From: Trametes villosa
Taxonomy: Eukaryota > Basidiomycota > Agaricomycetes > Polyporales > Polyporaceae
NCBI GenBank assembly: GCA_002964805.2
Contig: PUDQ02000001.1
Location: 9,200,001-9,264,000, forward strand
DNA: 64,000 nt
Reading direction: 5' to 3'
The first letter of the stretch is position 1. Every line of letters starts with the position of its first letter. This document shows, piece after piece, positions 43,549 through 53,984 of the stretch. The notes under the pieces were generated by a model. That model was given only the letters and a program-made list of their open reading frames with translations, searched no databases and was not told the origin of the DNA. The position numbers were made by a program, and so were the translations under genes.

Positions 43549-45814
43549 TCACCAATCCGGCGAGATCGGAACCTCGATAAGGCCCGCACGAATGTCCTCG
43601 ATGTGCCTCACCACCTCCCGCCACGTCTCCACCGCCCGCGCGCCAACGACCTCGGGCTGGACGAGCTCGCGCTTGGGGTCCAGCAGCGGCGCAGAGCGGT
43701 CGAGCGCCGCCGCGAGCGCACGCCATGTTCTATCTGGGTTGTACGAGCCGGTCTCGTGCGCGAGGCCGAGGAAGAGGCCGCGCAGCGCCGTATGGGCCGG
43801 GATCGTCACGCTCTGCCACTCCGCCCGCGCAGTGCAGTCGAAGCGGGCGCAGAGGACGAGCGTCTCGAGCTGCGGGCATGCCGCCAGAAGTTCGAATGCG
43901 ACCCGGATCGATGGCGGCGCCTCGGACGTGGGCAGGGGTGCGTGCGCGAGACAGAGCGTGGTGATGCGCGGCCACACGAGGGGGAAGGCGAGGATATCCT
44001 CGCGCGTTAGCGCGAAGCCGTACTGGTCCGCAAGCCTGATAGAGACGCTCTCGAGCGTCGGCATGCGTAGGATCGGCCCGATGACGGCCGTGAGTCGCGG
44101 CGGGGGGTGGTCGCCGTGAGCCGCGGCGGAGCGCGTGGAGAGGCGGAACTTGCGCAGGCGCGGAGCGTTCTTCCGGAGGCTCTCCATCGCGTGCGTGAGC
44201 CCCTCGGTGGCATCGCTCGAGTGCGGCCATACCTCGAGGTGCGCGTGCTCGAGCGCGGGGAACTCTGTCGACCGGAACGCGGAGATCAGCGGCTCGGACA
44301 GGGTGAGCACGACGATCCGCTTCACGGAGGGGAAGTGGCGGACTTGGAGGTCCTTCATGCTGGCGTCCGCGCGTGTCCAGTACAGCTTGACGTAGAGCGT
44401 TTCGAGCTGGTCCAGCGCCTCGATGGCCTCGTGTAGAGACGGCGTCATCCACCCGGTCACGATGAGTACGCGCAGGCGGGAGAACTGCGGAAGCACGGGG
44501 CACAGATCTCGGGGGTACGTCCTGAAGGTCACATTCAGCACCTTCACGGAGGGAGCTCGTGCCGCTACGTTCGCCAGGATCTCTGCGGCGCTCATTCGCG
44601 AGCCCGCCCAAGTCAGATGGCTCGGAGAGTCAAAATCCAGAGTGAGATCGCGTAGAGAGGATGGCAGCATGCGGAGCATGCGTTGGACGCAGCGAGGGTC
44701 GAACCGGAGCCGGGCGTTTTGAAGCTCGGGGAGCAAGGGGGGCCCGCCCCTGTCAGACCATTTCTCGAGGGCGCTGTAGTCGATGATCGCGCGTATTTCC
44801 GCCACACAGGACGCGTACCACCGATAGCGGCCCCACTCTGGTATGTTGGACGAGGGTTGAATATTGTTTGGGAACGTCTGTGCACCATTATTAGCTCATC
44901 GTTTCGGGATGCAGTCACGGCAAATATTGAGCGTCCTGTCGCTTGAACACGATGTTCCGCGGAACATGTTCCGCAGAACAACGGAACAAACGTGACTTTC
45001 TCAGTGACCTCACGTCCGAACCATACACCACCAGCGTGACGGAGCCAGTCTTGCCATGGCCCTCGACCGCAACGCTGCCACTGACCACCGCCCGCGGAGT
45101 CATGCTCGAGCCATGCATCGACCAGTCGGCCTTCGAGCCTGCTCCTCTCAGACACCACGAATAAAACTTGTGGGGGTTCCGACCCTCAAGGAGTGCCTGT
45201 ATCAGGGAAAGGGTGGCTAATAGGGTATGTGCTTAGGACTCTACGCGCGTCTCCGACTCTACGCGCGTTTCCAAGCGAGGACCTAAGCGTGAACAACGAA
45301 TCATGGCATGTCGACATTCGTTGAAAGGTCAGCCTCAATAGACCGCAGCGGCCACTTCGTCGTACCCTGTCGAGCCATCCTGCCTGAGCACAAGGAGGTT
45401 TACCCGTACGACGCCATGGGGTACCTGCATGCCGAAACTCATAACCACCAGAGTACTCACATGAATAGGCATCCCCGCAGCAGCATCCGCGTATGAGAAC
45501 TCCATGACGTCCAGAAGGCGGTGCAAGGGTTGCAGATCCGGGAGTGTCTTCCAGAGGGCTTTCAGGGCATGATCGGCGAAGCAGCGCGAGACGCGAGACG
45601 ACTGGACAAGTGCGCGCTGGTTCGCATGGGACAGGGAGCTTTCGACGCCTAGATGGGAGAAGTCCTTGTCGATGGCGATGCTACCCCGGTCGGGTGCTGG
45701 GACGACTGCCTGACGATCCGGAACATAGGGCGAGAGATGGTGGAAGATCGCGCTGATGATTTCGTCGACTTGAAGGATGCTGTTAGCACACGTAGACGTC
45801 GCAGCACTTGTCAT
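43549..45814 (-). CDS. F-box / LRR-like protein, paralog 1
   Basis: Probable substrate receptor of an SCF ubiquitin ligase. ATG 45814 opens MTSAATSTCANSILQVDEII; the F-box-like region is IISAIFHHLSPYVPDRQ followed by LVQSSRVSRCFADHALKALW and KTLPDLQPLHRLLDVMEF. A 583-nt intron (45460 to 44878) joins PIH to TFPNNIQPSS in frame. The rest is a degenerate leucine-rich-repeat-like region (LRDLTLDFDSPSHLTW, LETLYVKLYWTRADASMKDL, LRKFRLSTRSAAAHG, LETLVLCARFDCTAR) ending GLIEVPISPDW at TGA 43549. The coding sequence is intact at about 560 residues. The intron is 12 times longer than in paralog 2 because it hosts an insertion. The target protein is unknown. Confidence 0.8.
44900..45438. mobile_element. 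MITE-like insertion inside the F-box intron
   Basis: Present in paralog 1 and absent from the 48-nt intron of paralog 2. The ends gtttcgggatgcag (44901-44914) and ctgcatgccgaaac (45425-45438) are inverted repeats with 13 of 14 bases matching. The pentamer ctcat occurs at 44895-44899 and 45438-45442, a plausible target-site duplication. There is no transposase. The interior has a perfect palindrome, tgttccgcggaaca (44953-44966), with a near-copy just after it. It is best read as a non-autonomous DNA transposon. Confidence 0.68.
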
Positions 45815-48393
45815 CGTAAAGTTCAGATTCCGGAGTCGGAGACGGCTTTTTGAGATCCAGAGAGACGCAAGACGAGGCGTCGACGTTCAACGTCGAAAGC
45901 TAACGAGCCGATATCAGGGGGCGTGCGCATCGCGGCCGGGGATCGGTTTGAGCGCCTGCAGTAGCAGGAGGTTTTTCACTGGACACACTCTCCACCACAC
46001 GGCATGCATCTCGCAGAGCAGACAATCGGGGATGATAGAGAGCGAGAGGGCATGAAGGAGGTCCAGGAGGCGGGAGGAGGCCGAGTTTGCTAAAGATGCG
46101 ATCTAGACCCTGGCGCTTATCTACGCCGGGCGCAGCGTCATGGCTCGGGGCGTGCGCTCAGTCTCCTGCGTCGTGCGTCATGCACCCTCTCGAGTCTCGC
46201 GCCCTCGCGCCCTCGACCGCCGCTGACGACGCCTCTCCCCGCCAGACGCGCCCTGCTCGACGCCACACAGTGCACGTTCTCGCCGATCCCGCCCCCTCTT
46301 AGGCGCGCGCTGACCTCGTTTCTCGCGGGGACTCGCTCTCTCCTCGACCTCTCTCGTTGCTATGCTCGCCTTGGACTCGTCTCGCGACCTGCGCTCTTCT
46401 CGCGCTCTTGGATCTGCTCTGGCTCTCCTCGCTGCCGCCCTGGTGCCCCCTTCCGTGAGCTCTCCCGCCGTCTCCTCGCCGTTTCCCGCCGTCCCCTGCA
46501 TCCGGCACCCCCGCAGAGTGCATACATCCACCCCGCGCCCTCGCGCCGTGCCAAACGACACCCATATCGCCCGGAGAACGCGGACAGTCGGCCGCAAAGT
46601 GAGCATTTCTTCAACTTGGCCAGTCTTCTCGACTCATCTCGTCTGCGGTCTGGAGGCAATCTCCGGTTTTCAGACGTTATACCCGCGTCCCGCCCTCGCT
46701 CCCTCGCGGAACCGCGTCAGCACGCACGGGATGGTCTGTACGGCTCTCCCAGCGTCGTTCGCGCGCCGAGAAACCGCTATCCGAGCGCGGTATACGCCCA
46801 ACAAGAGGCCGATCCGATGAGAATGCCTCATCCCGCCTCCCAGGTGAGTGCCCCTGCCCGCGCATCACTTGATACATCCTCCGCGAACATATCCCCACCA
46901 TTCCCCTTCGTTTCCGTCCGTTTCCGCGCAAAAACACGCCCATCCCGCTGCCCGTGTCGCGCATTTCTCGCGTTGCGTTCGCCCGAATGCGCTGGCTTCG
47001 CTAATCCTGGCTCTACACAGATACTACTACCCAGGCGCCCCGTTTGCGCGGCTGCCGTCGACATGACGCCGACGGTATCGCAGAGACCAGCCCACGCCCG
47101 CCCTACCACAGAATAGGCGCCCAACGAGCGACGTCCGCGCGGCTGCCCCTGGGGCGGCCATTGCATGGGACTCAAAATGCGACCTCGCCGGACGGCCACA
47201 AAAACGGTGCGTACCGACTAGAAACGTTCGAAATTACCCATTTCGCACCTTGTCCGCGCATGCCGCGCCGTGCTGGCCCGCCCATGCGCGGAAACTTTCT
47301 CGGCGCGGGGCCGGCGCGGTTTCCGACGCGCCCGCGTGTGTGTGTTTGATGGATCCGCTTTGTATTGCTCACTGTGGCTCTATGTAGTGTAGTGTACCTG
47401 ATAATGCGAGAACCGAAGCCGTTCGCGGCATGTGGCCGCCGTCAGCGACGAGACGGAGCTCGTGCGCCCCCCAAGGCGCCTAGGCGCCCAAGTTTTGGAC
47501 GTCCGGTAGCAGCTCGCGTCGACGTTCGCGGACGCGTCTCCCGTGGCGTCGATTCGTTTGCACGACGCCGTGAACTACGGGTCGGGACTCGCACGCAGTG
47601 GCACCCACCGGAGCGAGGCCGGACGACCGCGGCGCTGCAGGACGGCCCTGCGCCGTACACGACACAGCGCCCGTCCTGCGTCGTCGACGCCCTTAATAGT
47701 GCGTGCGCGAGACTGCACTCCCAGAGATGCGCCCGCGTGCGGCCGTCTCGCGTGCGTCGCGCTCGGAACACCTCCCGACGGGCACGGCCTGTGCTCCGCC
47801 CCCGCCCTGCTGCTCCCGCAGTGCGCACTCACTCCCGCCACCTCCTAGCGCCTGCCGCGGACGTGTCCGCGCGGCCGCAGCCGCTCGCGTCCTACGCCGC
47901 GATCCTGACACGCCGTGCAGAACGCCCCCGCCGCCTCGCTACACGCTCGGACGCGCTGACGACGGCCGTCTTCTGCCCAGCACTGGGCACTCGAGAGCCG
48001 ACGCCGGGCCTCGTTGCGCCGGCGTCGTCCGGGGGCCGGCATCTCGCGCTGCGGACACGACGGCCACGCAACCGCCGCCGGCGTGCTCGAAGGAGAGTCG
48101 GTGCGAGGCGGCGGGCGGACATCGCACGACGCGCCGCACACGCAGGACGGGGCGACGGGCGACGGCGCCCTCACAGACCGTGAGTCCGCGCCGTTCCGTT
48201 GCTGCTACCCCCGGTGTCTTGGAGCCGGCTCCGCGCTGCTCACCTCGACGGCGGCCTCGAGCCCCGACGCCTGCACGTATGCCGACGCTCACGGACGACG
48301 TCAGTACGTCGCCGTCAACGACGCGAATCCAGGCGCCTCGCGAACACCATCCACAGGACGTCCGGCGGACGTCTCTTCGCCTCCTGTGCCCGG

Positions 48394-48425
48394 GCGCGTG
48401 CGCGTGCGCGTGCGCGTGCGCGTGC
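48394..48425. repeat. GCGCGT hexamer microsatellite
   Basis: About five tandem copies of gcgcgt/cgtgcg in a CpG-rich background. Confidence 0.7.
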
Positions 48426-51400
48426 AACGTCAGTAGGTCAGGACGACGGGGACTCGGGGGCCGGGACACCGCCCACGACTCGACGAGCCTCCCATCGTCC
48501 CGGGCCGCCCTCCAAGCTCCCAAAGTCAGCGTCAGGCGCCCCCGAGGCGAGCTCGCGCTTCGACGCCGCGCGCACATTGACAAGCCCCGCGCGCGCATGC
48601 GCCGCCGCGGCACTCGACGGCCCCGGGCCCCCGTAGGAGCCCGACGATGTCAGCGTCGCGAAGGGCGGCCGGGCGCGCCAGCCCCGCAGCGTCTCGTGCA
48701 CCCACAAGTACCTATTCCAGCCCCGCCCCCTCCTGTTCGGCCCCGACAAGGACGTGTCGAGGGGCTGCGTTCGCGCGGATGACGCGTCGCCGCGATGTGC
48801 CTCCTCGCCGGGCCGCTCGCGCCTCCTCGTAGCGCACGCAATCAGCGCCCTCGCGGCGCCGATGCGGACACGGCGTCGCCCGCGTCTCGTGCGCGGCATC
48901 CCCAACCTGAGGGGCGCCCCGACGCTCGCCGTACGTCCGCCCCGCCCTCTGCGCCGCGGCAAAGGCGGTAGCTCCGCCACGCCCTGCGCCATCCTCGACT
49001 CGTCCGCCCCGCCCCGCCTCGCGCCGACTATACATGCATGATACCGCATAGGTGCGGCCCGAACCCCTCGCGTCCCCTCGTCTCCCGCCGCGCTGCCAGA
49101 GGGCAGTAGAGTGCTGTGCAGAGGGAGAGGGTGAGTCGTCTCGGGGCGCCTGGGATATGCTTACGAGAGGTACGTACAGTTTCGATGCGTGCGCCGCGCA
49201 GTTCTCAGCGTTCGTGCGGATGCCTGTCGAAGCCGGATGGATGGTGATAGCAGTGCATGTGTGCATGAACGAAACCGAGGTACGTACGGATGTCGGTGCG
49301 TGCTCACGTCGACGGCAGAGTGCTGCGGGCTAAAGATGAGCGGAAACGCGTGAACGAGACGACCGGCATCTCGGAAACACGGAGGCACGTACCGCGCGAG
49401 CCCGTGAGCTCGAGGTGCGCGTTGGCGCGAGGTGCGTCCGCCCGGTGTGCGATGCGAACACGGACGCCGTGGCGTCGCGCTCGAGACGTCGGCGCGGCCG
49501 TCTGCGTGAGCACCGTGCGGTGAAGCCGGCGTGCGTGCTCACCGGGGCGTAGGCACGTCGAGCCCGAGTCGCTCGAGCTCTCTAGGGCACGGGCTTCCCG
49601 GAGCATGTCAGGTGGCCCCGAGCGGGAGGAATGGGTTGTGTACTCACCGTCTGGGTGCGCATACTTGCGCATCGTGAGCTCGTGCGTTGCGCGGGGTGTG
49701 ATATGTCGACAGGGTGCGTGAGCGTGCGGCGCGACGAGAGGCGGGGAACATACCGGGTGTGGTCGCGAGGGGAGGAGGTGAGTAGTGTGCTGCGGGGACT
49801 CGAGACGGTCAGTACTTATTGACGTCTTCTCTGAGCAGTACCGCTAGCGAGCAAGGGCGCAGGGCACGGCGGCGGCCTCCCGTGCTCTCCATCTGTCATT
49901 CAAGCACGGAAACGAGCAGACACCCGCCGCGCTCACATGCGTACGCACGCCCGCATCCACGGACCCAATCAGCGGGTGTCCCGAGGTGTACGCACCGTGC
50001 GCGAGCACTCGGCTGCTCGAGATCGGGCGGAGTCGATGGGGACGTCGGAGGAGAACATCGGGGCGGATTCTCCGGCACCAACCAGCGCGCGACGCGCGTC
50101 GTCTGAGGGCGCGGCGGGGGAGGCCTGTACGTACATCACGGAGGGCTGACGTGCAGGACGGGCGTCGCGTTCGCGATCGTCTCCCGTTCGGTTCACGCCG
50201 ACGGGCGGTCTGCCACCTGTCGCACAGAAGATGCGAGTGCAGGCCGCGTCCTCATATGGCGGACTAACTTGCACAGCGGGTTGCGGTGGGACGTGAGGCT
50301 GGACGAGCTCCCCTCCTTGCGCAGAGTGTGCAGTGGTACACGGTGTGCTGGGCGTCGGACATTGCCCGTCCTCGGGGTTCCGCGCGCCGAAGCGGGAGGG
50401 TCGTATTCGGGTTTTGTAACTTGGACGACGGCGGGCATGGGCTGGAAATCGAAGTGCGACGGAGACTTACCCCGAACTCTCGTCTTCTCGTAAATATGAC
50501 CAGCGTGTTCGGGAGCGGGGACTCTCAATCGGACGTCTGGTTCCGCTCGCCCGGAGTGTGTATTCGCGTATTCTAGCGCGTATTCAGAGACGAAACATAT
50601 ATTCCCAGCCCTCACCATGGTAGAATTGCATGCAGCTCGCGGCGTGCAAGCTTCTGACCGGCGCGAGCAACACGGCGTGATTGCATGGTCGACCACGAGA
50701 AGCTGGTATTTTTGTCACGGCTCAAGGCCGATAGGGAGACTGGACACAAGCCCTGCGAAAGGGACGAAAGGGTATATATCCTCGAATAGGGAGGTAGGAG
50801 TGCGGTGCGCAACTTCGCACGACCCGGGCGCCGGAGGTCGAGCTTCCTGAACCTGCTTCGAGCGCAATCCATGCGCGCAGCCGCACACGGCTTCCCTGTG
50901 TCTCGTCTCATGTATTCCGAATAGCGGACGGCGTATGTGTACGGAGGTGAATATTCCGGGTGAACGTGAATGTTTCTATTCCTACTACTCGAGCAACTTC
51001 ATGGCAGCCCTTGTACACTGCTCACCGGATCGCACTCGAGCACTTCACACATCAGTCGAGGGTCCACCCGAGTGCAGCCCAATGTAGATAGACGTCTCAG
51101 GATGATTGGAGGACGATCCCAACGTGTATAAGCTTGTGGTTCACTCAGATATGTCATTCAACTCGAGCAGTGTATCGTAAAGCTCGAGCCATACAAGGTC
51201 GCATTTCTAGGACATCAGTGCACACCCTGTATGAACTACAGGGGTCAGAGAATACCCCTGGCCAGTCCACGGTAGTTGTGATAGCCTAGCGGTGATGGGA
51301 ACCACAGCTGAGATGTCACAACTGCAGTCGGCCGGCCAAGCCGAGCGGGCAGCAGGCAGGCAGGGACAGAACAAGGATAACGGGGATACTCACCTGGAGA

Positions 51401-53816
51401 ATATCCGCGAGCGCGCGGGGCGGCGGGAGATCGCGCCCGAATATTGACAGAGGCATCCCAGCTGCCGACGCAACTCGGTTGCGCAGGGCTGGGCTTGCTA
51501 GAGTCAGTTTTGGTGCGTCCTGCCGATGGTCTCCCCCCGACCACGTAAGCCCCCGCCCTTCTCCCTTCTCATCACCGTGTGGTGCACCCCCTCCCTCCGC
51601 CCGACGACACGCTGTCACCCTTTCCCTCCGCTTCTCCTCATCGACGCAACTGTCGAAGGCCAGCCGGTGTTCAGCCCTCCCTCGTGCCGTGCGCACAACG
51701 ACCACCGTCGCGTCGTGGTACTCACCGTGTGCGCCCCGGGTCCACCACGCGTCCATCGCGGCACTCCGGCTAAGGAGGACGCGTCTGCACGCGTCGAGGC
51801 ACGTCGGATCGACGCGCTGGGTCGCCGTGCTCGAACACCTCGTACTCAACTGCGACGAGTATGTGAGTTCTCTACGTTTTGCGCCTTGAGACGTGGGTGC
51901 TTACCGTGTTTATCCCCGAACTACCCATCGTCCGAGCCGAGAACGCGTCCGACGCGTCTCTCGGAGTCGCGGAGAGCGTGCCGACGTCGCGAACGATGGC
52001 ACAACCGCACCCTGGCCCTCCGGTCAGCGGCGTACACCAGGTAGCGCGGAAGACGCACGGTGCGGGCGATACGGGACGTGCACGGAGCGGCAGCTCCTGG
52101 GCATGTGAGCACCACCCCACGAAGAGCGCGGGTGCACGCCGGCGGGGCGTTCGGAGTGTCTGGGAGGCGACGCGCCGGTAAGTAAATCTAACAGAGCTAT
52201 GCTACCACCAAATCGCTACTTTGTTCTCCAATTCGCAGCGCATCGTCAGATGCACGGTGACAGGGGAGCACGACTACGGGCTTGCGCGCAAGTCCGGCGC
52301 GGCAGCTCCCGCGCAGCAGGTGCGCACTTCGGTGCGATCTCATCCGCCCAGGAGCTTGTGCTCCCGTTTACGCGCAGAGACGAGAAGGTGTGCGGAAGCT
52401 TCTACGAAGAGGTGAGTTGTAAAGCCCGAGTCTACAGCGCCGGTTCGAGCTCACCGGCGTATTGCACGGCCTATGACGTACCCGGCCTCTGCGTGGGACG
52501 TCTGAGTTCGTCTCGTATCGTAATGCCCCGCGTCGGGCGTCGCTGCGTTTGTTCCGACAAGGAGGTGCCGGGGATGCGCTGTCAAAGGTGAGCGCGCACG
52601 TGCTGAACTGTTCGCGTCCGGCGTACCTGGCAGGTGCGGTGCGCCGCCGCCGTTATCCCCGGGGCCTTGATGAGACACTGAACGTGTTCTCGGCCGCGCG
52701 CGGACGGCTCGAACGCCAGCGCAACGGCGTGGGCGTGCTCTTAGCGCCGTGCCGCGCCGCGTCGCGTCGCAGTGCTATTCTAGCGATATGGTAGGCATGA
52801 GTCCGCTGCTCTCGTGTCCTGCACTGACTTACCTCCGCACAGCGCGCCACATACGCAGTGGTGCACGCTGCCGTCTTGAGCGTAGGCGGCGTAGGCTTGT
52901 GGCTGCCCGAAGGGAGTTTGAAGCGTTCGCAACTGCGGGCAGGTTGGAGGCCGAACTCCCTGCGCTCGCGGCCACACCGGGACCCGAGGCACATCGTGCG
53001 CAAAGCGCAGCGACTGCCGGCGAGTTTCGGCGGAGGCGGCTCATCGGGTTCTGCTCGCGGCGAGGTAAGTACTCAGCTCCCCCGGTTTTCACAGTGTTTG
53101 TTGACTTACATTGACGCGGTAAACGCTACGGGCGCGGACGCACACACTATCGTCCTGAAGTTGCGCCCCGCACGGCTGCTCGGGCTCGGGAGCAATACCG
53201 GCCGCTCAGGCGGCGGCGTCATGGGCTGCTGGGCTGGGGGCCGGGGCGTCGTCTGCAGCTCGGCGTGGGCTGCTACGAGCTCCATAGCGCGCTGTGCATC
53301 GAAACGAAGGTGAGTAAACCCTCCCACACGTCGGGAAGCGGCAAGCTCACCTTCTCTCCGTGCACGGGCGGTGTGGCGCTCTCTCGGGATGCCGCATGCG
53401 CGCGGGCAATGGCAAGTCGTCCTGCGGGATCCGTCGGTCGATGACGGCTGGCTTTACGGACGGCGGAGCCGCAGCGGATCGCGGCGACAGTGCCGAGGGA
53501 CTGGGGGCGTGTCGGGGCAGTCGCAGACGCGGATCGCGAGCTAGGGCCCGCGGCGACTCGCGAGCTCGGCGGCGCGTGCACGAGTCGTGCGCCGGCTGAT
53601 GCGGGGACCACACAGCGCGTGCGTGCAGCGGCGGGGCGGCGCGGAGCCCGGGGGCGTGGGCGCGGTGGTGTGCAGTCGAGCGAGGGAGAGGGGCGACCCT
53701 GTGCACCTGTAGCTAACCCTGACGATGTACGGATGTGGTCTGCCGACCCTGAGTGTCCGCGCGGTGAAAGTGCGACATCGTCTCCGCCTCCCCGAGCGCA
53801 ACTCACCCCAACTCCC

Positions 53817-53911
53817 CGCGCTAACTGGCTCATTCTGTAACGACACCCGCGCCAATACACTCATTCCCCAGTGACGACCACGCGCTAACTGGCTCATTCC
53901 CCAGTGACTGA
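53817..53911. repeat. Three-copy minisatellite, 31-33 bp unit
   Basis: Units start at 53817, 53848 and 53881, each beginning cgcgc(t/c)aa and containing (g/a)ctcattc; the last two share attccccagtgac. It directly abuts the left border of segmental duplication copy 2. Confidence 0.65.
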
Positions 53912-53984
53912 GGTTCGTTTTATTTCCCCGTCCGTTCGTCTGCCCACGGACAGATCCCGCCTGCGAACAGGCACCCGCCGTGCT

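Larger units (their letters stand above)
43543..46120. repeat. Segmental duplication, copy 1
   Basis: High-identity direct repeat of 53985-56035. It covers the whole F-box gene and some 300 bp upstream of it, ending near the shared string gtttgctaaagatgcgatct (46087 here, 56001 in copy 2). The extra length comes from the 0.54-kb insertion at about 44900-45438. Confidence 0.85.
46121..53984. other. CpG-rich tract with no recognised protein
   Basis: Nearly 8 kb of very GC- and CpG-rich DNA lies between the two F-box copies. It contains many long but overlapping open frames on both strands with Arg/Pro/Ala-rich, unfamily-like translations, as expected from base composition. A few places look exon-like, for example plus 46606-46841 ending CCCAG|GTGAGT (SLLDSSRLRSGGNLRFSDVI), and minus 51500-51391 ending CTCCAG|GTGAGT (GMPLSIFGRDLPPPRALADI). 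They do not join into a gene that I can recognise. Simple repeats at 48394-48425 and 53817-53911 lie inside it. Confidence 0.45.

Noticed and set aside
43730..44611. 293-codon minus-strand frame inside the F-box gene
   Set aside because: Alternative frame of the F-box coding sequence; the other frame is conserved between the two paralogs.
47703..48782. 359-codon plus-strand frame, with a 224-codon frame opposite
   Set aside because: Both strands and several frames are open at once in the CpG-rich tract; the translations are Arg/Pro-rich and show no family, which fits composition alone.
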